From an uncultured Oscillibacter sp. (lineage in GTDB: Bacteria; Bacillota_A; Clostridia; Oscillospirales; Oscillospiraceae), in NCBI GenBank assembly GCA_948902155.1, contig CAQVQZ010000130.1:1-6053 (forward strand): DNA of 6,053 nt, in the 5' to 3' direction. Below are positions 1 to 4,210 of this stretch, piece after piece (the first letter of the stretch is position 1; each line of letters starts with the position of its first letter). A program made the translations under genes and the position numbers. A model generated the notes under the pieces. That model searched no databases. It had not been told where the DNA came from and saw only the letters and a list, made by a program, of their open reading frames with translations.

Positions 1-2
1 AC

Positions 3-671
3 TTCGGCACCATGCTGGTGAAGATGGGCTATGCCGACGCCCTGCTGGGCGGCGCGACCTATTCCACCGCCGACACCGTCCGCCCCGCCCTCCAGCTCAT
101 CAAGACGAAGCCCGGCTGCAAGATCGTGTCCAGCTGCTTCATCCTGGTCCGTCCCTCCGCCACCGGCGACCCCGACGTTTTCGCCATGGCAGACTGCGCC
201 ATTAACATCAAGCCCACCGAGGACGAGCTGGTGGAAATCGCCACGGAGACCGTGGCCACGGCCCGGACCTTCGGCATCGACCCCAAGGTGGCTTTCCTCA
301 GCTATTCCACCCACGGCTCCGGCGCGGGCGAGGACGTGGACAAGATGCGCGGCGCCTGCGAAAAGGCCAAGTTCGCCCTGCCCGGCGTGGTGGTCGACGG
401 CGAGCTCCAGTTTGACGCCGCCGTGTCTCCCCGTGTGATGCGGACCAAGTGCCCCGATTCCCCGGTCCACGGTCAGGCCAACACCTTCATCTTCCCCGAC
501 ATCAACGCGGGCAACATCGGCTACAAAATCTGCCAGCGCATGGGTTCCTTCGACGCCTACGGCCCCATTCTCCAGGGCCTGAACGCCCCCATCAACGACC
601 TGTCCCGCGGCTGCAACGCCCAGGAGGTCTATTCCATGGCGATCATCACCGCCGGTCTCTGCGAGGACTGA
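3..671 (+). CDS. pta: Phosphate acetyltransferase, C-terminal two thirds (5' end outside window)
   Basis: Phosphate acetyltransferase interconverts acetyl-CoA plus phosphate and acetyl phosphate plus CoA. It is the cytoplasmic step that, with acetate kinase, makes ATP and acetate. The open frame enters from the left edge at base 3 (F-G-T before the first ATG at 12), so that ATG is internal. About 222 residues are visible, against roughly 330 for the family. Counting from the ATG, family blocks include SSCF (40-43), MADCAIN (59-65), SYSTHGSG (97-104), DGELQFDAAV (129-138), FIFPDINAGNIGYK (159-172) and GLNAPINDLSRGC (189-201). The NDLSRG block carries the Ser-Arg pair known from Pta active sites. 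The gene ends in TGA at 669-671 and a strong terminator follows 32 bp later. No acetate kinase gene follows, so any ackA partner must lie upstream or elsewhere. The family assignment is very secure. Confidence 0.96.
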   Translation, partial: FGTMLVKMGYADALLGGATYSTADTVRPALQLIKTKPGCKIVSSCFILVRPSATGDPDVFAMADCAINIKPTEDELVEIATETVATARTFGIDPKVAFLSYSTHGSGAGEDVDKMRGACEKAKFALPGVVVDGELQFDAAVSPRVMRTKCPDSPVHGQANTFIFPDINAGNIGYKICQRMGSFDAYGPILQGLNAPINDLSRGCNAQEVYSMAIITAGLCED

Positions 672-703
672 GGCGGGCGAGTACATCCTTAAATAAGAAG
701 AAG

Positions 704-730
704 CGGCGCTGGTTTTCCAGCGCCGTTTTT
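704..730 (+). terminator. Intrinsic terminator of pta
   Basis: A perfect 9-bp stem (CGGCGCTGG at 704-712, CCAGCGCCG at 717-725) has a TTTT loop and is followed directly by TTTTT (726-730). It sits 32 bp after the pta stop and should end that transcript. It implies that the DUF1540 gene downstream has its own promoter, which I could not place convincingly. Confidence 0.93.
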
Positions 731-835
731 CTTCCAAATTTTCTCTGTGCCGAAACCGCGCATACTCTTTTCCGCCCGGCGCACACTAGAAGGGCGCTGA
801 AACGACGCGAAACGGTCTCTCCTCATCCAAAAGCC

Positions 836-880
836 GCGCTGAGGCGCCGCTTTGCACTGGGGAAGCCCGCGCCTCAGCGC
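836..880 (+). other. Perfect 12-bp inverted repeat upstream of the DUF1540 gene
   Basis: GCGCTGAGGCGC (836-847) and GCGCCTCAGCGC (869-880) are exact reverse complements separated by 21 bases. No T-run follows on either strand, so this is not a classical terminator. It may be a leader stem-loop of the DUF1540 transcript or a protein-binding palindrome. The stem itself is seen directly; the function is unknown. Confidence 0.5.
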
Positions 881-888
881 TCGATCCG

Positions 889-922
889 AAAGAGGCCGGA
901 CGGCCCCTTTTGAAAATTTTTT
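889..922 (+). promoter_or_regulatory. Possible attenuator hairpin before the DUF1540 ribosome binding site
   Basis: AAAG-A-GGCC (889-897) pairs with GGCC-C-CTTT (902-910) around a GGAC loop, with one A.C mismatch. A run of six T (917-922) begins 6 bases after the stem. The ribosome binding site AGGAGG starts at 926. The arrangement resembles a weak terminator placed immediately before translation start. The gap before the T-run and the mismatch make a real attenuator uncertain. Confidence 0.3.
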
Positions 923-939
923 CGCAGGAGGAACCGAGC

Positions 940-1131
940 ATGAGCAAGGATTGCACCAACGGCGGCTGCGCCTGCACGCCCAACCAGAGCATCAAGTGCA
1001 CCGTGAACAACTGTGCCAACCACTGCCGGGACAACGAGTACTGCGGTCTGAGCACCATCCAGGTCGGCACCCACGAGGCCAACCCCACCGTGGTGGAATG
1101 CACCGACTGCCAGAGCTTCAAGCTGAAATAA
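940..1131 (+). CDS. Small cysteine-rich DUF1540-type protein
   Basis: A 63-residue soluble protein with nine cysteines, at residues 5, 10, 12, 20, 25, 29, 35, 54 and 57. The block I-K-C-T-V-N-N-C-A-N-H (18-28), followed by spaced cysteines and a C-terminal E-C-T-D-C-x-x-F, matches the DUF1540 pattern common in clostridia. The family has no established function. Cysteine spacing suggests metal binding (zinc or similar), which is inference. The ATG at 940 is chosen over an upstream in-frame TTG at 910 because AGGAGGAA (926-933) lies 6 bases before it. There is no signal peptide or membrane segment. The gene may be co-transcribed with the TauE/SafE pair 77 bp downstream, since the hairpins between them lack T-runs. 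Confidence 0.85.
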   Translation: MSKDCTNGGCACTPNQSIKCTVNNCANHCRDNEYCGLSTIQVGTHEANPTVVECTDCQSFKLK

Positions 1132-1140
1132 CACGGCAAT

Positions 1141-1179
1141 GGAGGACTGTCCTCCGCCCCTCCCGGTCCGCCGGGAGGG
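1141..1179 (+). other. Two tandem hairpins between the DUF1540 and TauE/SafE genes
   Basis: The first stem is GGAGGA (1141-1146) with TCCTCC (1150-1155). The second is a 9-bp stem, CCCTCCCGG (1158-1166) with CCGGGAGGG (1171-1179), around a TCCG loop. Neither is followed by a T-run; the next bases are ATACATATAC. They may protect or process the mRNA, or act as a weak partial terminator that lowers downstream expression. The purine-rich arms could also base-pair with the AGGAGG site at 1196-1201 in alternative folds, which is speculative. Confidence 0.4.
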
Positions 1180-1208
1180 ATACATATACAAGAAGAGGAG
1201 GCGGCAGC

Positions 1209-1562
1209 ATGAAAGGAGCCTGGACCGCGCGGATCGCCGGAGGCGCGGCGGGTCTGGCCAACGGCCTGTTTGGCGGCGGCGGGGGCATGGTGTTCCTGCC
1301 CATCCAGTCCCGCTGGGGGAACCTGGACCAGCGGAAGCTCTACGCCACCTGCGTGGGGGTCATTTTCCCGGTGTGCCTGGTGTCGGCGGCGGTGTACGTG
1401 TGGCGGGGCGGCGTGTCCCTGGCGGCGGCGCTGCCCTACCTGGCCGGGGGCCTGATCGGCGGCTGGCTGGGCGGGAAGCTGTACGGGAAAATCTCCACCA
1501 AGTTCCTGAAATGGCTCTTTGCCGCCTTTCTCTTTTACGCGGGGGTGAAGTATCTGCTGTGA
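1209..1562 (+). CDS. TauE/SafE-family half-permease, first subunit
   Basis: A 117-residue, strongly hydrophobic membrane protein of the TauE/SafE (former DUF81) family, proposed to export sulfite or other organosulfur-derived anions. The substrate here is unknown. The N-terminus carries G-G-A-A-G-L-A-N-G-L-F-G-G-G-G-G (11-26), the glycine-rich motif typical of each TauE half. Hydrophobic segments lie near residues 8-31, 45-65, 70-88 and 98-117. Full TauE proteins are about 250 residues with two such halves; this gene encodes one half and ends cleanly. The ATG is supported by AGGAGG (1196-1201), 7 bases upstream. The stop TGA overlaps the ATG of the next gene (TGATG at 1560-1564), implying translational coupling and a 1:1 complex. 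Confidence 0.85.
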   Translation: MKGAWTARIAGGAAGLANGLFGGGGGMVFLPIQSRWGNLDQRKLYATCVGVIFPVCLVSAAVYVWRGGVSLAAALPYLAGGLIGGWLGGKLYGKISTKFLKWLFAAFLFYAGVKYLL

Positions 1563-1930
1563 TGGATTGGATCATCCCGTTCCTCTGCGGCCTGGGGGCC
1601 AGCGTGGTCTCCGCCTGGGGCGTGGGGGGCGGCACGCTTCTGTTGCTGGTGATGACGCTGTTTCTGGGCGTAGACCAGCGGACGGCCCAGGGGGTCAACC
1701 TGCTGTTTTTCCTCCCCACCGCCGCCAGCGCCCTGGTGTGCCACGCCAGGGGCGGCTATCTGGACAAGCCTACGCTGAAATCCGCCGTGCCCGTGGCGGT
1801 AGCCGCCGCGCTGGTTGGCGCGTGGGTCTCCACGGCGGTGGACGTGGAGGTTTTGCGCAAGCCCTTCGGGGTATATCTGCTGGCCTCCGGGGTCAGCCTG
1901 GTGTGGCCGAAGAAGGAGAAGAAAAGCTGA
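1562..1930 (+). CDS. TauE/SafE-family half-permease, second subunit
   Basis: A 122-residue membrane protein and the partner of the preceding half. It begins with a hydrophobic segment containing S-A-W-G-V-G-G-G-T-L-L-L (17-28), the counterpart of the glycine motif in subunit one. D-Q-R-T-A-Q-G-V-N (38-46) and P-T-A-A-S-A-L-V (52-59) follow, both usual in the family. Hydrophobic segments lie near 3-35, 43-60, 74-95 and 101-115, with a lysine-rich tail (PKKEKKS) on the likely cytoplasmic side. Its ATG shares the A of the upstream TGA. No strong ribosome binding site is seen, so coupling to the upstream gene probably drives translation. It is not simply the broken end of a frameshifted gene, because it has its own start and a complete half-domain. 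It most likely forms a heterodimer with subunit one. Confidence 0.85.
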   Translation: MDWIIPFLCGLGASVVSAWGVGGGTLLLLVMTLFLGVDQRTAQGVNLLFFLPTAASALVCHARGGYLDKPTLKSAVPVAVAAALVGAWVSTAVDVEVLRKPFGVYLLASGVSLVWPKKEKKS

Positions 1931-1935
1931 ATGAC

Positions 1936-1966
1936 AGCGCCGTACCCGTGGGAGGGGGACGGCGCT
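1936..1966 (+). terminator. Hairpin after the TauE/SafE pair, terminator-like without a T-run
   Basis: AGCGCCGT (1936-1943) and ACGGCGCT (1959-1966) form a perfect 8-bp stem 5 bases after the stop codon. CCC/GGG pairing is possible inside the 15-base loop. No T-run follows. A second small stem, ACGCAT (1967-1972) with ATGCGT (1977-1982), abuts it. Its position suggests transcript 3'-end formation or stabilisation, but termination efficiency is doubtful. Confidence 0.4.
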
Positions 1967-2002
1967 ACGCATGTATATGCGTATGCGTATGGGCGATTTG
2001 AC

Positions 2003-2031
2003 TTGACAGAAAATGGATATAGGGCTATTCT
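2003..2031 (+). promoter_or_regulatory. Near-consensus sigma-A promoter with no obvious gene
   Basis: TTGACA (2003-2008), a 17-base spacer and TATTCT (2026-2031) give a perfect -35 box and a 5/6 -10 box. The expected transcription start is near 2038. No convincing protein gene follows. The nearest ATG (2044) opens a 33-codon frame that lacks a properly spaced ribosome binding site and runs into the mobile element. The promoter is therefore assigned to a short transcript that would have ended at the disrupted terminator at 2094-2116. Confidence 0.55.
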
Positions 2032-2093
2032 GATAACAGAAGGATGCCGTTGCAAGACGGTCAGTTCGCTTTAGCCAACTATGTTACAGTTGA

Positions 2094-2116
2094 CCGCTCG
2101 GGTGCAGACCGGGCGG
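2094..2116 (+). terminator. Stem of an ancestral terminator, separated from its T-tract by element A
   Basis: CCGCTCGG (2094-2101) pairs with CCGGGCGG (2109-2116) around a 7-base loop, with one T.G wobble. Element A begins two bases later. The matching T-tract, CTTTTCTTTTTT, lies 300 bp away at 2435-2446, directly after a second copy of CCGGGCGG (2427-2434). Joining the two sides rebuilds a complete strong intrinsic terminator. In its present form the stem lacks a T-run and should not terminate well. Confidence 0.7.
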
Positions 2117-2117
2117 T
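2109..2117 (+). repeat. Left direct repeat (target-site duplication) of element A
   Basis: CCGGGCGGT directly left of the element matches CCGGGCGGC directly right of it (2427-2435). Read as a 10-bp duplication, the right copy is CCGGGCGGCT and the left copy has lost one C. The sequence is the 3' arm of a terminator stem. Confidence 0.7.
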
Positions 2118-2143
2118 CAATGTCATTCCGTTCAGTGCAAAAT

Positions 2144-2168
2144 AAAAAAGGCCCCTTTTGAAAGGGGC
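2144..2168 (-). terminator. Outward terminator at the left end of element A
   Basis: The stem GCCCCTTT (2151-2158) with AAAGGGGC (2161-2168) is followed on the minus strand by TTTTTT (complement of 2144-2149). It would stop transcription leaving the element leftwards. Confidence 0.75.
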
Positions 2169-2339
2169 TCCCGGCGAAGCCGGGTGGGGATTGTTCGCAG
2201 GGGCTTCCTTCTATTACAGAACAAGCGATAGGAGAAGTCTGTGCGGACAATCCTCCGGCACGTCGTCGGAAGAAATTCCGCTCTGTTCCGTCGCCGCCTG
2301 AAGGGCGACGACTCCACCCGCTCCATTCCTTCCTCCTCT

Positions 2340-2366
2340 CCCCACAAAATCTTCGATTTTGCGGGG
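2340..2366 (+). other. Extra hairpin module present only in element copy A
   Basis: CCCCACAAAAT (2340-2350) pairs with ATTTTGCGGGG (2356-2366) around CTTCG, 10 of 11 positions pairing. With CGTCGCC/GGCGACG (2289-2295, 2304-2310) it makes up the roughly 107 bases by which copy A exceeds copy B. Copy B has only a short CACGGC-TTC-GCCGTG stem at the equivalent place. Confidence 0.6.
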
Positions 2367-2383
2367 GCCCCAAAGGTGTGCCA

Positions 2384-2407
2384 CCTCCTTTCAAAAGGAG
2401 GCTTTTT
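2384..2407 (+). terminator. Outward terminator at the right end of element A
   Basis: CCTCCTTT (2384-2391) pairs with AAAGGAGG (2394-2401), followed by C and TTTTT (2403-2407), then CTTT. It stops plus-strand transcription before the padR promoter at 2459 and stands in for the terminator that the insertion broke. Confidence 0.85.
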
Positions 2408-2426
2408 CTTTAACTGAATGACATTG

Positions 2427-2446
2427 CCGGGCGGCTTTTCTTTTTT
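2427..2446 (+). repeat. Right direct repeat of element A with the orphaned terminator T-tract
   Basis: CCGGGCGGC (2427-2435) duplicates the left flank of element A. TTTTCTTTTTT (2436-2446) follows, the T-tract that belonged to the stem now at 2094-2116. No competent stem remains next to this T-tract. Confidence 0.7.
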
Positions 2447-2458
2447 CCGGCAAGAGGC

Positions 2459-2487
2459 TTGACAATATCGATGTTCGATATTATACT
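2459..2487 (+). promoter_or_regulatory. Promoter of the padR-DUF2812 operon
   Basis: TTGACA (2459-2464), a 17-base spacer and TATACT (2482-2487) form a near-perfect sigma-A promoter with transcription expected to start near 2494. The whole spacer is occupied by an operator palindrome and a second operator lies just downstream of the start. A bound repressor would block RNA polymerase directly. Confidence 0.9.
2464..2482 (+). promoter_or_regulatory. Operator 1, probable PadR site
   Basis: AATATCGATGTTCGATATT is a perfect palindrome with 8-bp arms and a 3-base centre. It spans the promoter spacer exactly, touching both the -35 and -10 boxes. A palindrome of this kind next to a padR gene fits family autorepression. 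That PadR binds it is inference. Confidence 0.82.
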
Positions 2488-2496
2488 GAAAGCAGT

Positions 2497-2515
2497 AATA
2501 ACGATATTCGATATT
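2497..2515 (+). promoter_or_regulatory. Operator 2, probable PadR site
   Basis: AATAACGATATTCGATATT matches operator 1 at 17 of 19 positions. It has one broken pair in the left arm, so it is probably the weaker site. The centres lie 33 bp apart, about three helical turns, placing both sites on the same DNA face and allowing cooperative binding. It ends directly before the ribosome binding site. Confidence 0.78.
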
Positions 2516-2528
2516 GGGAGGTGATCCG

Positions 2529-2849
2529 GTGGCCAGGGAGAAGTTCCAGACGCTGACGGAGCCGATGTTTTACATCCTGCTCTGCCTCCGGGAGGAGTGC
2601 TGCGGCGCGGATATCATGGCGCAGGTGGAGTCCCTGACCCGAGGGCGGGTGTCCGTGGGGCCGGGGACGCTGTACAACCTGCTGGACAGCTTTTTACAGG
2701 CCGGAATGATCCAGGAGACTAGCGTAGTAGGCCGGAAGCGGAGCTATCGCATCACCGGCAAGGGCCAGGCCGCGCTGGACGCCGAGTACCGGCGGCTGCT
2801 GGCCCTGACGGAGGATTACGAGTCGTTCATGAGAGGGGAGAGATCGTGA
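2529..2849 (+). CDS. PadR-family transcriptional regulator
   Basis: A 106-residue DNA-binding repressor of the PadR family, in the size range of its short (PadR-s1-like) members. The winged helix spans about residues 9-83: L-T-E-P-M-F-Y-I-L-L-C-L (9-20), G-A-D-I-M (26-30), the recognition helix region V-G-P-G-T-L-Y-N-L-L (43-52), A-G-M-I (58-61), then the wing G-R-K-R-S-Y-R-I-T-G-K-G (68-79). A C-terminal helix (about 81-101) probably serves dimerisation. The start is taken as GTG at 2529 because GGGAGGTGAT (2516-2525) lies at correct spacing; the upstream in-frame TTG at 2514 falls inside operator 2. Its TGA overlaps the next gene's ATG (TGATG). It probably represses its own operon; the inducer is unknown. 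Confidence 0.92.
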   Translation: MAREKFQTLTEPMFYILLCLREECCGADIMAQVESLTRGRVSVGPGTLYNLLDSFLQAGMIQETSVVGRKRSYRITGKGQAALDAEYRRLLALTEDYESFMRGERS

Positions 2850-4210
2850 TGAGAGAGACCAAGCTGCGGATGGAGTGCTTCGCGCCCTTCGACTTCCAGG
2901 GGGTGGAAAAGCACCTGAGCGCCATGGCCGCCAAGGGCTGGCAGGTGGAGCTGATGGACGGGGTTTTCTGGAAGTACCGCCGGGCGGAGCCCGCCAGGGT
3001 GCATTACGCCGTCACCTGCCCGCCGGACTCCGGACGGGAGGACGACCGCCTCTTCTTCGAGGACCTCTGCGAGACCGCCGGATGGAAAAAAGTCTCGGAT
3101 TGGGCCGGGATGCAGGTCTACGCCAGCCCGGCGGCGTTCCCCACGCCCCTGGAAACCGACGCGTCCCTGTTCCTGGAGCGGATTCACCGGGCCATGAAGG
3201 GCTCCTACCTGAACTACCACCGGGGCCGGGTGGCCTGCGCCGCCATCCTGCTGCTGGGCAGGCTGACGGAATTTTGGCTGACGCCCCGGTCCTTCTTCCT
3301 CAGCAACCTGTCCATCGGCCTGGCGGCGGCGTGCCTGCTGCTCCTGCTGTTCCACGCCGGATGCGCCGCCGGTTACCGGGTCTGGCACCGCCGTTCCCTC
3401 CGGACGGCGGAGGAGAGCGGGACCCTGCTGCCCGTTCCGGGCTGGTGCGGCGTTGTCAGCCGGGCGTCCTATTTCTGGTTTTTGTCGCTGTTCCTTCCCA
3501 TCCTGCTGGAGGCTGGGTTTGGAAGCCCGCAGGAGGCGTTCCGGCTGTTTTTCATGGTGTTCGCCGCGCTTTTCGCCGCCGGGCTGGCAGTGTTTCTCGC
3601 CTGGGCCCTGAAGCGGGGGGATGTCGGAAAGGATTCCCAGGCGGCGCTGGCGGTCCTGGCCGTGGTGGTGGTGCTGCTGGCGTTCGGGCGGAGGCAGTTC
3701 AATCCCGCAGACCTGTTCAAAGCGCCGGAACTGGAACCGGGCGAATACGTCTGGAACGGCATGCGCTGGGACGAGGACCCTCCGGCCATTCCTCTGACGG
3801 CGGAGGACTTGACCGGCCGGGAGTGGCCCCACATCCGGCGGCGGGTCTATGACCGGGGCCATTCCCTCTTTGGGTCCGAAACCGATTACTATGAGTTCGC
3901 CAGGCGGGAAGATGGGGAAAAGTGCGACATTGACTATGAAATCATCAACGTTTCCAACCAATTTGTGTACAACCGGATTCGGGACAGCCTGCTTCAAACG
4001 CGGGAGGACGACGCCTATCAGGCCGGGGACCCGGCTCCCTGGGAGGCGCTGACCGTTTATACCCGCAACTGGGGCGGCTCCGCGTATGGAGAGTACCTGA
4101 TCTGCTGGCCGGGGCGGATCGTTCAGCTCTATGTCAACGACTTTACCCTCTCCAGGGAACAAATCGCGGCGGCGGCGGAGCGGCTGGCGCCAAAGGAGGC
4201 GGTATCATGA
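2849..4210 (+). CDS. DUF2812-family membrane protein, first paralogue
   Basis: A 453-residue protein. Residues 9-95 form a soluble DUF2812 domain: E-C-F-A-P-F-D-F-Q-G-V-E-K-H-L, A-A-K-G-W (27-31), Y-R-R-A-E-P (43-48) and T-A-G-W-K-K-V (76-82). Five hydrophobic segments follow, near 127-145, 150-176, 203-222, 230-254 and 264-280. Arg/Lys-rich loops at 177-185 and 255-261 suggest that the N-terminus is cytoplasmic and the C-terminal domain (about 281-453) is extracytoplasmic. That C-terminal domain has no recognised motif. DUF2812 genes commonly sit beside padR and have no proven function. ATG at 2849 is preferred to GTG at 2846, with AGGGGAG (2834-2840) upstream. The stop overlaps the next start by 4 bases (ATGA). 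Confidence 0.88.
   Translation: MRETKLRMECFAPFDFQGVEKHLSAMAAKGWQVELMDGVFWKYRRAEPARVHYAVTCPPDSGREDDRLFFEDLCETAGWKKVSDWAGMQVYASPAAFPTPLETDASLFLERIHRAMKGSYLNYHRGRVACAAILLLGRLTEFWLTPRSFFLSNLSIGLAAACLLLLLFHAGCAAGYRVWHRRSLRTAEESGTLLPVPGWCGVVSRASYFWFLSLFLPILLEAGFGSPQEAFRLFFMVFAALFAAGLAVFLAWALKRGDVGKDSQAALAVLAVVVVLLAFGRRQFNPADLFKAPELEPGEYVWNGMRWDEDPPAIPLTAEDLTGREWPHIRRRVYDRGHSLFGSETDYYEFARREDGEKCDIDYEIINVSNQFVYNRIRDSLLQTREDDAYQAGDPAPWEALTVYTRNWGGSAYGEYLICWPGRIVQLYVNDFTLSREQIAAAAERLAPKEAVS

Larger units (their letters stand above)
2038..2117 (+). ncRNA. Candidate small RNA, truncated by element insertion
   Basis: About 80 bases lie between a strong promoter and a terminator-type stem. Small internal stems are visible: CCGT/ACGG (2047-2050 with 2057-2060) and CAACT/AGTTG (2076-2080 with 2088-2092). 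It resembles no riboswitch or RNA family I recognise. Before the element inserted, the transcript would have ended in the T-tract now at 2436-2446. An alternative is a short leader peptide (33 codons from 2044), but its codons extend into the element and the start is poorly supported. This is an inference from promoter plus terminator geometry. Confidence 0.3.
2118..2426 (+). mobile_element. MITE-like non-autonomous element, copy A (309 bp)
   Basis: The ends are perfect 11-bp inverted repeats, CAATGTCATTC (2118-2128) and GAATGACATTG (2416-2426), flanked by a 9-10 bp imperfect direct repeat. It aligns along its whole length with the reverse complement of 5632-5833. Order of parts: a minus-strand terminator (2144-2168); a GAA-loop stem CCCGGC/GCCGGG (2170-2175, 2179-2184); a long stem-loop (about 2188-2253) beginning GGATTGTTCGCA and closing TGCGGACAATCC; a copy-specific stretch of about 107 extra bases (within 2262-2377) with further stems; and a plus-strand terminator (2384-2407). 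It encodes no transposase. The frames crossing it (for example 2071-2394 on the minus strand) translate the repeat and are not genes. It is probably mobilised by an IS transposase elsewhere; I cannot name the family. Confidence 0.85.

Noticed and set aside
739..766. Possible promoter TTTTCT-N16-CATACT after the pta terminator
   Set aside because: Both boxes are poor matches and the spacing is not decisive. It is not listed as a feature although the DUF1540 gene needs a promoter.
902..916. GGCCCCTTTTGAAA upstream of the DUF1540 gene, identical to 14 bases of the element's terminal stem, as a degenerate third copy
   Set aside because: No terminal repeats, matching second arm or flanking duplication accompany it. 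It is too short to claim.
2044..2145. 33-codon frame after the 2003-2031 promoter
   Set aside because: The ribosome-binding-like AAGG abuts the ATG with no spacing, and the last codons lie inside element A. It is probably chance.
2071..2394. 107-codon minus-strand frame across element A (and a 71-codon frame at 2132-2347)
   Set aside because: It is a translation of the repeat's hairpins. The same peptide pieces (CEQSPP/CGQSPP, SPFQKGPF) recur from copy B, and there is no ribosome binding site.
2816..4162. 448-codon minus-strand frame opposite the first DUF2812 gene
   Set aside because: Long antisense frames are expected in GC-rich coding DNA. It is rich in Pro, Gln, Arg and His with no domain, and the plus strand has ribosome binding sites, coupling and family matches.
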